From positions 124,001 to 188,000 of the forward strand of contig NZ_JACHXQ010000004.1 in the NCBI RefSeq assembly GCF_014192285.1: a stretch of 64,000 nt of DNA, written 5' to 3'. This DNA comes from Halomonas fontilapidosi (GTDB taxonomy: Bacteria; Pseudomonadota; Gammaproteobacteria; Pseudomonadales; Halomonadaceae). Shown piece after piece: positions 33,189 through 41,659 of this stretch (position 1 is its first letter; each line of letters starts with the position of its first letter). The notes below the pieces were generated by a model. That model ran no database searches and was not told the origin of the DNA. It worked only from the letters and a program-made list of their open reading frames with translations. The position numbers and the translations under genes were made by a program.

Positions 33189-34157
33189 ATGAAAGCGCGT
33201 AATCGCCCCGTGACCCTTGCCCTGGCCGGCGCCCTGCTGGCTACGCCGCTGGCCTGGAGCGCCGCTGCTCTTGCCGAGGAGCCCGCCCAGGTGCGTTTTT
33301 CCGTGCCCGCCTGGCCCGGCGTGACCGTCAAGAGCGCCCTGGCCGGCCAACTGCTGGATGCCCTGGGCTACGAGACCCGCCAGCAGGAGCTGGGCTCGAC
33401 CATCACCTACGAGGCTCTCACCCAGGGTGAACTGGATGCCTTCCTCGCCGCGTGGCTGCCCGCCCAGCAAGCGATGTTCGATGCCACCATGGAAAAGGGT
33501 GCCATCGTCGACCTCGGCAACAACGTCGAGGGCGCACGATTGGGCTTTGCGGTGCCGACCTATGTTCATGAGGCTGGCGTGACCTCCGCCGAGGACCTGG
33601 CCGACGAGGACATCGCCGAGAAGCTCGATCGCACCATTTACTCCATTGAGGTGGGCTCCGGCATGAGCGACACCCTCAATGAGGCTGTGGAGAACGACAC
33701 CTATGGCCTGGGCGACTGGAAGCTGTCCGAGACCTCCACGCCCGGCATGCTCAGCGCCGTGGACTCGGCCATTGACCGTGAGGAGTGGATCGTCTTCGCC
33801 GGTTGGACGCCTCACTGGATGAACATCGAGTACGACGTCGAGTACCTGACCGATACCCAGGACATGTGGGGCCCCGACGGCGGTCGCAGTGACGTGCGGA
33901 CCCTGGTGACCAGCGACTTCGCCGATAGCAGTCCCAACGCCACCCGTCTGCTCGATCAGCTCAGCTTCACGGCTGACGATCAGAGCGCGATGATCCGCGG
34001 CTTCAGCTACGAGGAGCGCGAGCCAGAGGCGGTCGCGCTGGACTGGATTCGCGCCAATCCGGGTAAGGTTCAGGCCTTCCTCGAGGGCGTGACCACCCGT
34101 GACGGCGAGCCCGGTTGGCCAGTGGTACAGCAGGCGCTGGACGTGCCCGACGCCTGA
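33189..34157 (+). CDS. Glycine betaine/proline ABC transporter substrate-binding protein (orphan)
   Basis: 322 residues from ATG 33189 (AAGGAG upstream). A signal peptide covers about 1-30 (cleavage after ALA). The OpuAC fold is evident: VRFSVPAWPGVTVKSALAGQLLDALGYE, a quaternary-amine pocket region with GSTITYEALTQGELDAFLAAWLP, and WTPHWMNIEYDVEYL (described by ends). It should bind betaine, choline or carnitine in the periplasm. No ATPase or permease gene is adjacent, so it works with a transporter encoded elsewhere, as with CaiX/CbcX in Pseudomonas. A strong hairpin follows. Confidence 0.9.
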   Translation: MKARNRPVTLALAGALLATPLAWSAAALAEEPAQVRFSVPAWPGVTVKSALAGQLLDALGYETRQQELGSTITYEALTQGELDAFLAAWLPAQQAMFDATMEKGAIVDLGNNVEGARLGFAVPTYVHEAGVTSAEDLADEDIAEKLDRTIYSIEVGSGMSDTLNEAVENDTYGLGDWKLSETSTPGMLSAVDSAIDREEWIVFAGWTPHWMNIEYDVEYLTDTQDMWGPDGGRSDVRTLVTSDFADSSPNATRLLDQLSFTADDQSAMIRGFSYEEREPEAVALDWIRANPGKVQAFLEGVTTRDGEPGWPVVQQALDVPDA

Positions 34158-34171
34158 TCCCTGCCGTGATG

Positions 34172-34213
34172 CACCACACGACGAGGCCGCCTTACAGGGC
34201 GGCCTCGTTGGTG
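34172..34213. terminator. Bidirectional hairpin terminator
   Basis: An 11-bp perfect stem (34181-34191 with 34198-34208), extended by pairing of CACCA with TGGTG on its flanks, lies between the convergent betaine-binding and lipoprotein genes. It lacks a long T-tract. Confidence 0.65.
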
Positions 34214-34250
34214 TGCGGCGTCGCGATTCCCTCGGCGGCCATCAACCGGT

Positions 34251-35432
34251 TTAGTAGCCGGTCATCTCCAGATAGCCCTCACCGAGGGTGTCACCGCTGT
34301 CTCGATCGAGCGCGATGACCTCGCCCTCCCAGTAGTTCACCGTGGTGGCCATCCAGCGATTGGCGTTGGGCGCCTCGACCACCAGATCGAGATCCTGCTC
34401 GGGTATGCGCAGCCGCCAGCGGGTAGGCAATTCTCGGCCGGCCACGGCCGAGGTGGCTAGGGGGGTAAGGTCAAGAGCATCGTCATCCAACGGCGTGACC
34501 TTGCCGTCGGGAGTGATCCAGCTGCCCGAGAGGAAGTCGCCCCCGCGATCGCCGCCGCCGCGCAGTCGGAATGCCATCAGCTTGTGCCCGTCGGCCAGAT
34601 GCAGCGAGAACCAGTCCCAGCCGGACTGGTCGGGGCCGAGTAGCTGGCTGCTCCATTCGCGGTCGAGCCAGGCGTGGCCCGTGACCTGTCGGGAGCGGCC
34701 ATCGAGGGTGACCTCGCCACTGACCCGGTAGAAGGGCTGGCTGACGTAGATCGACCCCTGGCCGTCGGCGGCCTTCTGGCTGAAGCCGTTCCGGCCGTGC
34801 CGCACCAGGGGCCCCTCGGCGTCCAGCGCCAGCCGGTAGCCGAAGCGCGAACCTTCCGCTCCGGCCCGCGCCGAGAGGGTCAGGCGGTCGAGCGCATCGC
34901 GTCCTGACTCACTGACTTGGCTGGCCAGCACCCAGTCGTCGAGCCAGGCCCGGAAGGGCCAGGCGGTCACGCCGGCCTGATCGCGTTCGCGATCGCTTGC
35001 CAAAGACCCGCTTCGTGCGAAACGCTCGGCCACCCGATGCGTCTCGCCATGGGATACCGCCATATGCGCCATCCACAGCTGGCTGGCGGCCCAGGGTCCG
35101 GGCGTCTCGGGGCGCTCGGCAGGCGGCAGCTGGGCCTGGCGGAACAGGGTCCACTGTACGCCCAGGGGCTCGCCGGTCGCGTCTTCCAGGTTGGCGGTGA
35201 GGTACCACCACTCGATGCGATAGTCGGGATGGGGGCCATGATCCTCGGGAAAGCGCAGGGGCGTGCCCGGGGCGGCCTGGCGGAAGCCCTCGGCCCCGGC
35301 GCCCAGCCCCGCGAAACCCTGGGAGGGGGTGGGGGAGCTCTCGCCTTCGCAGCCCGTAAGCCCTGACGCCAAGCCTATCGCCAGTCCTGTTGCCAATAGT
35401 GCCGCCCGTGGCCGGCTCAGCCAATGCCTCAT
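34251..35432 (-). CDS. CrtC/AttH-like lipocalin-fold lipoprotein
   Basis: 393 residues. A lipoprotein signal ends in LTGC at residue 28. Typical AttH/CrtC motifs follow: HPDYRIEWWYLTANLEDATGEPLGVQWTLFRQ and HAWLDREWSSQLLGPDQSGWDWFSLHLADG (given by ends), forming two lipocalin-like barrels. The family includes carotenoid hydratases and AttH of the AttEFGH exporters. Its start overlaps the stop of the FtsX-type permease by 4 nt, so it is the third gene of an ABC exporter operon and probably acts at the outer face of the envelope on the exported lipid-like substrate (inference). Confidence 0.85.
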   Translation of the reverse strand: MRHWLSRPRAALLATGLAIGLASGLTGCEGESSPTPSQGFAGLGAGAEGFRQAAPGTPLRFPEDHGPHPDYRIEWWYLTANLEDATGEPLGVQWTLFRQAQLPPAERPETPGPWAASQLWMAHMAVSHGETHRVAERFARSGSLASDRERDQAGVTAWPFRAWLDDWVLASQVSESGRDALDRLTLSARAGAEGSRFGYRLALDAEGPLVRHGRNGFSQKAADGQGSIYVSQPFYRVSGEVTLDGRSRQVTGHAWLDREWSSQLLGPDQSGWDWFSLHLADGHKLMAFRLRGGGDRGGDFLSGSWITPDGKVTPLDDDALDLTPLATSAVAGRELPTRWRLRIPEQDLDLVVEAPNANRWMATTVNYWEGEVIALDRDSGDTLGEGYLEMTGY

Positions 35433-37966
35433 GTCGCTTCCTCCTCGGCCAGCAGGGTGCGGGGCGGCGTGCGCCAGAGTTTCAGCACCGGCAGGATCGC
35501 CGCCAGCAGCGCCACGCCCAGGGCGGTGGCGAGGGTCAGCGCCATCTCGCCGGGAAAGACATGCAGCGGCAGCCGCCAGCCGAAGGCGGCCACGTTGATC
35601 ACCGCCACCAGGCAGGCGGTGATGGCAATCCCCAGCGGGATGGCCGCCAGGCCGGTGACCAGGGCCGCGCCGCCCAGCTGGCCGAGCTGGATGTTGGCCA
35701 GGCGAGCGCGGGTCACGCCCAGCGCCCAGAGTGGCGCCAGCCGACGCCGGCGCTCCCGGGCCTGAGCCAGCAGGCTGGCCAGCAGGGCCAGGGCCGCCAC
35801 GGCGAGGGTCAGGGCGTTGAGCGCCCGAGTGATGGCGAAGGTGCGCTCGAAGATCTCGGTCGAGAGCGCCTTGACCTCGCGCTGGTCGATCAGCGCTTGC
35901 GAATCCAGCGCGAAACGCTCGGTGAGCGCTTGAGAGAGGGCTGTCGAGCGCGCCTCGGTCTCGTGCTCCCCGCTGGGCGCCGATGCGGCGAGCACGATGC
36001 CCAGCGACCCCGGCGCGGCGGCGAAGCGTTCGCGCAGCGTGGCGCTGGCGAACAGCACCTCGCCGCGCGGATTGCCGTAGTCGGGGTAGACGGCGGCCAC
36101 CGTTACCGGCTGTCGGCCGCCCGGCGCGCTGAGAACCAGGCGGTCGCCCGGACCAATGCCCTGGCCGAGGGCCAGCTGTTCGTTGATGAACGCGTCGCCC
36201 TCCTCGAGAGCCGTCCAGGCGGCGTCCCGTCCCGCGCGAGTCGCGAGCAGTGGCCAGGTCGGCGTGAGACGAGCCCCCGGGGTAATGCCGAACAGTGATA
36301 CCGGCACCTCGAGTCGCCGGCCGTCGCCCCCCGCACGGACTTCGAGCAGCGTCGTCTCGGCGTTGGCGGTGGGCAGCAGCGCGGCGACCTCGTCACGCTC
36401 CTCCAGCCAGGCCTGCACCGCATCGAACTGCTCGGCCGGCGGGCGTAGGTACAAGTCGGCGGTCAACCGCTGGTCGAGCCAGTCGAGGAAGGTGAGGCGA
36501 AAGCCGCCGACCATGCTGCCCACCCCCAGGTTGGCGGAGAGCGCGATCAGCAGCGCCATCATCGCCAGCGAGAGGCGCGGCAGCTGGAGTTGGAGGTCGG
36601 CCAGGGCCCACTGGGTCAGCGGATGGTGCCGGGCGAGCCCGCCGAGGCCCGCGAGCCCTGCCGCGAGCAGGGGCGACAGCCAGAGCGCGCAGGCCAGCAT
36701 CAGCGCCGCGATCAGCACGAATCCGGCGACCAGCCCCTCGCCGGCGGGGCGGGTGGCCAGCCAGGACCATACTGCCAGGGCCACTGCAGCGGCGAGGGTG
36801 CCGGCGAGCACCTGGCCGCGCAGCTGGCGCTGGAAGCCGGCGCGCCACGCCTGGGCCTGGCCAAGCCCCAGCACGCCGAGTCGTGCGGCCCGCCACAGCA
36901 TGCCGCTGCCGGCAACGAAGAGCCCTCCCAGGGTCACGCCGAGCCCGCCTAGCCAGTAGTGCCAGGGCAGGCGCAGCTGGGTGCCGACCGCGGCACCGTA
37001 GAGGCTCTGCAGGGTGGCCGCGACATCCGGCAGCAGGACGCGTGCCAGCCAGACGCCGCTGGTAATGCCTGCGAGCGCGCCGATGACGCCGAGCAGGGCC
37101 AGCTCGAGCGCCAGCAGCGCGACCAGGGTGCGCCCCGGGACGCCCAGCGCGCGCAGGGTACGCAGTAGCCCCAGGCGCTGCTCCAGCGCCAGGCCCAGCG
37201 CCGCCTGGACAATGAACAGCCCGACGATCAGCGCCAGCAGTGCCATGGCCGTGAGGTTGAGATGAAAACTCTCGGTGAGCTCGCCCGGGTCGACCAGGCT
37301 CTCGGCGCGGCTGAGCCGATAGCCCTTGGGCGGTGTTTCCAGCGCGTCGGGTGCGGTGACCAGCCGGCTCAGCGCGCTACCCCGTTCCAACAGCCGCGCC
37401 GCGACGGCGATGTCTACCACCAGGGTATCCGGCGGCAGCGATGGCGCGATGGCCAGCGGCGGCAACTGTCGGCCATCGGCCAGCACGGGCTCGGCCCCGG
37501 GGGCCGCCTGTCGCTCGAGTCCCAGCCGCGGCGCGGTATCCGGCGCCACTCGGGTCTGCCAGGGCGGCGTGAAGAAGGCCGTCAGCTCGCCGCCGCTGCC
37601 CGCCGTGGCGAAGGCGCTGTCGCCGGGCAGGGTCAGCGGGTCGATGCCGACCACCGTCAGCCGCTCGCCGGTCGACGCGACCACCCTGCCCTCGATGAGC
37701 GGCGACACCGGCAGGCCTGCGCGGCGCAGGGTCACGAAATCCTCGCGCTCGAGGGGCTCGCCATCGCGGCGCTCCAGGCGGTCCAGCCCGGTGGTGAAGA
37801 GTGCCTCGGCCCGCGCATAGCTGTCGCGGGCCGAGGCGTTGATCGCCTGCACGCCGCTCCATAGCGCCCCCGCGACCCACAGGCCAAGCAGCAGCATGGC
37901 CAGCTGGCCGGGGTGGCGCTTGTAGTGGGAGAGCAGGGTTGCCAGGGCGGTGAGTATCAGGCGCAT
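35429..37966 (-). CDS. FtsX/MacB-type ABC transporter permease (double-module)
   Basis: 845 residues with about ten hydrophobic segments in two FtsX modules: an N-terminal helix, a periplasmic domain, three helices (about 245-365), four further helices (about 385-500), a second periplasmic domain and three C-terminal helices (about 705-830). This matches the LolCE/YbbP-like fused permeases that use mechanotransmission to release envelope lipids or peptides. It overlaps the ATPase gene by 10 nt and the lipoprotein gene by 4 nt. The substrate is unknown. Confidence 0.86.
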   Translation of the reverse strand: MRLILTALATLLSHYKRHPGQLAMLLLGLWVAGALWSGVQAINASARDSYARAEALFTTGLDRLERRDGEPLEREDFVTLRRAGLPVSPLIEGRVVASTGERLTVVGIDPLTLPGDSAFATAGSGGELTAFFTPPWQTRVAPDTAPRLGLERQAAPGAEPVLADGRQLPPLAIAPSLPPDTLVVDIAVAARLLERGSALSRLVTAPDALETPPKGYRLSRAESLVDPGELTESFHLNLTAMALLALIVGLFIVQAALGLALEQRLGLLRTLRALGVPGRTLVALLALELALLGVIGALAGITSGVWLARVLLPDVAATLQSLYGAAVGTQLRLPWHYWLGGLGVTLGGLFVAGSGMLWRAARLGVLGLGQAQAWRAGFQRQLRGQVLAGTLAAAVALAVWSWLATRPAGEGLVAGFVLIAALMLACALWLSPLLAAGLAGLGGLARHHPLTQWALADLQLQLPRLSLAMMALLIALSANLGVGSMVGGFRLTFLDWLDQRLTADLYLRPPAEQFDAVQAWLEERDEVAALLPTANAETTLLEVRAGGDGRRLEVPVSLFGITPGARLTPTWPLLATRAGRDAAWTALEEGDAFINEQLALGQGIGPGDRLVLSAPGGRQPVTVAAVYPDYGNPRGEVLFASATLRERFAAAPGSLGIVLAASAPSGEHETEARSTALSQALTERFALDSQALIDQREVKALSTEIFERTFAITRALNALTLAVAALALLASLLAQARERRRRLAPLWALGVTRARLANIQLGQLGGAALVTGLAAIPLGIAITACLVAVINVAAFGWRLPLHVFPGEMALTLATALGVALLAAILPVLKLWRTPPRTLLAEEEAT

Positions 37967-38640
37967 GCGTCCTGCCCCGTGGCGAGTGGTGTTAGCTGGC
38001 CATGCGTCAGGTTCAGGCGTCGGTCCAGCGGTGCGGCCACTCGAGGACTGTGCGTCACTACCAGCAGGGCACAGCCGGTATCACGTACCAGGGTCAGCAG
38101 CAGCGCCAGGACGTCGTCGGCACTGCCTTCGTCCAGGTTGCCGGTGGGCTCGTCGGCGAGCAGCAAGGCCGGGCGTGGCGCCAGGGCGCGGCCGATTGCC
38201 AGGCGCTGCTGCTGGCCGCCGGAGAGCTGCTCCGGATAGCGCTTCTCGAGCCCAGCAAGGCCCAGCCGCTCGATCAGCTCGGCGGTCCAGTCGGGGCGTT
38301 CGCGGCCGGCCAGGCGGGCCTGCAGGCGCAGGTTGTCGCACACCGTCAGGCTCGGCACCAGGTGGAACTGCTGGAACACCAGGCCCAGGGTCTCGCGACG
38401 CAGCTTCGCCCGGTCGGCTTCGGCCAGCGACGAGACCACCTCGCCCCCTACCCTGACCTCGCCGCGATCCGGCAGGTCGAGCCCTGCAGCCAGGTGCAGC
38501 AGGGTCGACTTGCCGGAGCCTGATTCACCCATCAGCGCCAGGCTCTCGCCGTTGGCCAGGGTCAGGTCGGCGCCCGCCAGTACCTCCAGTGGGCCCTGAG
38601 GCGTGGCATAGGCCTTGTGGACCTGGCGAAATTCGAGCAT
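37957..38640 (-). CDS. LolD/MacB-like ABC transporter ATPase
   Basis: 227 residues from ATG 38640. Walker A GESGSGKST (about residue 38), Q loop VFQQFHLVPSLTV, signature LSGGQQQRLAIGRALA, Walker B LLLADEPTGNLD and switch VVTHSP are all present. It powers the FtsX-type permease encoded directly after it. Genes run ATPase, permease, lipoprotein, as in AttEFGH-like export operons. Confidence 0.93.
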   Translation of the reverse strand: MLEFRQVHKAYATPQGPLEVLAGADLTLANGESLALMGESGSGKSTLLHLAAGLDLPDRGEVRVGGEVVSSLAEADRAKLRRETLGLVFQQFHLVPSLTVCDNLRLQARLAGRERPDWTAELIERLGLAGLEKRYPEQLSGGQQQRLAIGRALAPRPALLLADEPTGNLDEGSADDVLALLLTLVRDTGCALLVVTHSPRVAAPLDRRLNLTHGQLTPLATGQDACA

Positions 38641-38701
38641 GAGGGAACATCCTTGGCGGCCGAAGCTCGATGGTCCCATAAATTCGGTGGTGATATGAAA
38701 A

Positions 38702-38727
38702 ACAGCGCCACCCGAAGGTGGCGCTGT
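38702..38727 (-). terminator. Terminator of the zinc uptake operon
   Basis: An 11-bp perfect stem (38702-38712 with 38717-38727) whose loop reads TTCG on the minus strand, a stable tetraloop, followed there by TTTTTCAT. It terminates znuCBA 20 nt after the end of the His-rich extension. Confidence 0.88.
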
Positions 38728-38746
38728 CGCGTGGCGGGGTTAACGG

Positions 38747-38815
38747 TCAGTGATCGTGGTCATGGTCGTCATGACCGTGGTCATCACCCGCATGGTTATC
38801 GTCGTCGTGTTGTCC
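38747..38815 (-). other. In-frame His/Asp-rich extension beyond the znuA stop
   Basis: Directly after the TAA of znuA (38818-38816) the same frame stays open for 22 codons to a TGA at 38749-38747. It begins GQHDDDNHAG and ends HDDHDHDH, a composition expected of a zinc-binding tail. Either a nonsense mutation removed a tail from ZnuA or the stop is read through at some rate. The terminator hairpin lies after the second stop, not the first. Confidence 0.7.
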
Positions 38816-39781
38816 TTAATCATGGCCCGGCTCGGCCAGGGCGTCGTGCAGGGTGTGGGCGTTGTGGCGCATCATGCCCAGCCAGGTGCTGGCCTCGCCG
38901 TCGCTTGCCAGGGCATCGGCATACAGGGTGCCGGCCACCGACAGGCCGGTCTCCTCGGCCAGCTGGTCGATCATCGCCGGGCTGGTCATGTTCTCGTGGA
39001 ACAGCGCGCGGACGTTCTCCTCGCGGATCACGTCGATCAGCCGGGCCATGTTGGCCGCACTGGGCTCGGTCTCGGTGGAGAGCCCCTGAGGCGAGAGAAA
39101 CTGCAGGCTATAGGCGCGGGCGAAGTGGCCGAAGGAGTCGTGGCCGGTGATCACACTGGTGCCGGCGGGAATCTCGTCGAGCAATTCGTGCAACTCGCTG
39201 TCGAGGGCGGCGACCTCCTCGAGGTAGCGTGCGGCGCGGGCCTCGTAGGCGCCACTATTGTCCGGGTCGGCCTCGATCAGGCCGGCGAGAATATTGCCCA
39301 CGTAGAGCTCGCCCATGCCCAGGTCCTGCCAGGCGTGGGGGTCGATGGCACCATGGTCATGGCCGTCATGATGCGACGCTTGGGCGTCATGATCGTGATC
39401 ATGAGCCTCGTCGTGGTCGTCGTCCGCCAGGTCGGCGAGCCGTGCCTCGATGCCCTCGGTGGCGACGACCCGGGGACCGGCGAAGTCGCTGGCGTCGATC
39501 AGCCGCTCGATCCAGCCCTCGAACTGCAGGCCGTTGAATATCACCAGATCGGCCTCGGCCAGGGTGCGAGCGTCGGTGGGGCGCGGCGAGTAGACATGGG
39601 CATCGCTGTCTGGCCCCACCAGGGCGGTCACCTCGACATGCTCACCGCCGACGTTCTCGATCATGTCGGCGAGGATGCTGAAGCTGGTGACGACCTGGAC
39701 GCGTTCGGCGGCCAGGGCGGCGGGCAGGGCCAGCAGGGTGGATACTCCGGCCAGCAGGGCAGTAGTGCGGGAAAGACGCAT
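38816..39781 (-). CDS. znuA: Zinc ABC transporter substrate-binding protein ZnuA
   Basis: 321 residues from ATG 39781. Signal peptide about 1-22 (LPAALAAE). It has the cluster A-I fold: VVTSFSILADMIENVGGEHVEVTALVGPDSDAHVYSPRP (given by ends) contains the first metal His. A His/Asp-rich loop (DDDHDEAHDHDHD to HHDGHDHG, about 120-145) marks zinc rather than manganese specificity. Further ligands lie in IDPHAWQD, VITGHDSFGHFA and the C-terminal region. It captures periplasmic Zn and hands it to ZnuB. A second His-rich stretch lies after the stop codon. Last gene of the operon; starts 19 nt after znuB ends. Confidence 0.9.
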   Translation of the reverse strand: MRLSRTTALLAGVSTLLALPAALAAERVQVVTSFSILADMIENVGGEHVEVTALVGPDSDAHVYSPRPTDARTLAEADLVIFNGLQFEGWIERLIDASDFAGPRVVATEGIEARLADLADDDHDEAHDHDHDAQASHHDGHDHGAIDPHAWQDLGMGELYVGNILAGLIEADPDNSGAYEARAARYLEEVAALDSELHELLDEIPAGTSVITGHDSFGHFARAYSLQFLSPQGLSTETEPSAANMARLIDVIREENVRALFHENMTSPAMIDQLAEETGLSVAGTLYADALASDGEASTWLGMMRHNAHTLHDALAEPGHD

Positions 39782-39800
39782 GGCGGTCTCCTTAACGGTG

Positions 39801-40691
39801 TCAGTCGCGCTGGGGGGCGCCCAGCGGCGCGGCATGGCGGCGCCAGCGGGCAGTCAGGCTGTGGTGGCGGCCGAACAGCGCAGAGAGCACGTAGGCACTG
39901 CCCGCCAGCAGGATGATGGCCGGGCCTGAGGGCAGGCTGAGGTGATAGGAGAGCAGCAGACCGCCGGTGCTGGCCACCAGGCCGATCACGATCGCGATGG
40001 CGATCAACCCCTCCAGGCGCTGGCTCCAGAAGCGTGCCGTGGTGGCCGGCAGCATCATCAGGCCTACCGCCATCAGGGTGCCCAGGGTCTGGAAGCCGGC
40101 GGTGAGGTTGAGCACCACCAGTCCCAGGAAGATGCCGTGCACCACGCCGCCGCGCACGCCCTGGCCGCGCAGGAACAGCGGGTCCAGGCACTCCACCACC
40201 AGGGCGCGGAAGATCACCGCCAACATCACCACGATCAGGCTGCTGATGGCGGCGATCAGTATCAGGGCGGTGGAATTCACGGCCAGTATCGAGCCGAACA
40301 GCACATGGGTGAGATCGACGCTGCTGCCACCCAGCGAAACCAGCATGACCCCGGCGGCCAGCGAGATCAGGAAGAAGCTGGCCATCGCCGAGTCCTCGCG
40401 GTGACCGGTCATCTGCGACACGCTGCCGGCCAGCACCGCGATCAGCAGCCCCGAGAGGATGCCGCCCAGGCTCATGATCGGCAGCGAGAAACCGGCGGCC
40501 AGAAAGCCCAGCGCCACGCCGGGCAGGATGGCATGGGCCATGGCATCGCCGATCAGGCTCATGCCGCGCAGCATCAGGAACACACCCAGCGGCGGGGCGG
40601 CCAGCGACAGCGCCAGGCCGGCCACCAGAGCGCGCTGCATGAAGCCGTACTCGAGCGGTACCAGCAGCCAGGCGTCAAGCAGTGCCAGCAT
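39801..40691 (-). CDS. znuB: Zinc ABC transporter permease ZnuB
   Basis: 296 residues with about nine membrane helices of the ABC-3 family. LMLRGMSLIGDAMAHAILPGVALGFL near residue 40 is the family signature, and MAVGLMMLPATTARFW appears near 205. It forms the membrane channel for zinc with ZnuC as ATPase. It overlaps the znuC end by 17 nt. Confidence 0.92.
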   Translation of the reverse strand: MLALLDAWLLVPLEYGFMQRALVAGLALSLAAPPLGVFLMLRGMSLIGDAMAHAILPGVALGFLAAGFSLPIMSLGGILSGLLIAVLAGSVSQMTGHREDSAMASFFLISLAAGVMLVSLGGSSVDLTHVLFGSILAVNSTALILIAAISSLIVVMLAVIFRALVVECLDPLFLRGQGVRGGVVHGIFLGLVVLNLTAGFQTLGTLMAVGLMMLPATTARFWSQRLEGLIAIAIVIGLVASTGGLLLSYHLSLPSGPAIILLAGSAYVLSALFGRHHSLTARWRRHAAPLGAPQRD

Positions 40692-41409
40692 GGGACGCCT
40701 CCGGAAAGGTTATAGGCAGGCGCGGCGCCCGGGGCATCAGGCCGCTGTGCTGGTCGAGCAGGGCGTCGGGGCTGACCCAGCGGCCATGGCCGCCGGAGAG
40801 CAGCAGCACGTCGTCGGCCAGGCGGGCGAGCTGCTCCATGTCGTGGATCACCAGCAGGATGGTGGCGCCTTGCCGGGCCATGTCGCGCAGCACCTCCATC
40901 AATACGTCCACCGTTTCGATGTCGACGTTGGCGAAGGGCTCGTCGAGCAGCAGCAGCTCGGCCTCCTGCATCAGGGTGCGGCCCAGCAGGGCGCGCTGGC
41001 GCTGGCCGCCTGAGAGCTCGCCGAGAGGGCGGTGGGCGAGGTGCGAGATGCCCAGCCGCGCCATGATCTCGCGGCCGCGGCGATAGTGGGGGCCGCAGTA
41101 GCCTTTCAGGGCCCCGTGACTGGGCCAGGTGCCGGTCATGATCAGCTCTTCCACGCTCATCGGGAAGGTGAGGTCCAGCGCCAGCTGCTGGGGCAGCCAG
41201 GCGCAGCGCTCGCGGGGCACCCGACACTCCACGCTGCCGGCCACCGGCGCCAGCATGCCCATGATGGCGGCGATCAGGGTGCTCTTGCCGGCGCCGTTGG
41301 CGCCGATCAGCGCGGTAATGGCGCCGTCCATGAAGCGGCCGTCCAGGTGCTCGAGGATCGTCTGGCCACCGCGGGCCAGCTGCAGATCGTGCAGTTGCAG
41401 GCGCGCCAT
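40675..41409 (-). CDS. znuC: Zinc ABC transporter ATPase ZnuC
   Basis: 244 residues from ATG 41409; an alternative ATG at 41421 lacks a better ribosome site. Walker A GANGAGKST (about residue 36), signature LSGGQRQRALLGRTLM, Walker B LLLLDEPFANVD and switch His in LLVIHDMEQ are intact. The chosen start overlaps the stop of a small upstream ORF as TGATG, a translational coupling arrangement, which supports it. The C-terminal segment includes GRWVSPDALLDQHSG. Confidence 0.92.
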   Translation of the reverse strand: MARLQLHDLQLARGGQTILEHLDGRFMDGAITALIGANGAGKSTLIAAIMGMLAPVAGSVECRVPRERCAWLPQQLALDLTFPMSVEELIMTGTWPSHGALKGYCGPHYRRGREIMARLGISHLAHRPLGELSGGQRQRALLGRTLMQEAELLLLDEPFANVDIETVDVLMEVLRDMARQGATILLVIHDMEQLARLADDVLLLSGGHGRWVSPDALLDQHSGLMPRAPRLPITFPEASHAGTA

Positions 41410-41558
41410 CAGGACCACCATCCCGCGGCCCAGGAGACCGCCAGCCATAGGGCGACCAGCGGGGCGGCGACCAGCAGCAGGCGGCGGGTCGCGGAAAGCG
41501 ACATCAGCGAGAAATGGCAGGGCCCTTCCGGGCGATGCCGGTGTCTGTGGTGTGCCAT
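41409..41558 (-). CDS. Small His-rich single-pass membrane protein preceding znuC
   Basis: 49 residues, shorter than usual gene-finding limits. It starts MAHHRHRHRPEGPCHFSLM, with five His in the first 15 residues, then a basic SATRR and one hydrophobic helix (LLLVAAPLVALWLAVSWAAG). The start has an ideal GGAGG six bases upstream, and its stop overlaps the znuC start (TGATG). A Zur-like box lies 27 nt before the start, so this is the first gene of the zinc operon. The metal-binding N terminus would face the cytoplasm by the positive-inside rule. Function unknown; translation is strongly suggested but unproven. Confidence 0.7.
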   Translation of the reverse strand: MAHHRHRHRPEGPCHFSLMSLSATRRLLLVAAPLVALWLAVSWAAGWWS

Positions 41559-41584
41559 GGGGGACCTCCGGAAAACTGGCGGAG

Positions 41585-41597
41585 GTTATAACATAAC
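41585..41597 (-). promoter_or_regulatory. Zur-like operator of the zinc operon
   Basis: A perfect inverted repeat GTTAT-AAC-ATAAC at 41585-41597, within an AT-rich patch, matches the core of gammaproteobacterial Zur boxes. It lies between the operon and the upstream ubiF-like gene. Zinc-loaded Zur would repress the operon. Confidence 0.75.
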
Positions 41598-41659
41598 ATC
41601 AGCAGCGCGGTCGAGGGAGCCCGGTCTCTCGACCAAGCCGGCCTCGAGACAGCAGAGGC

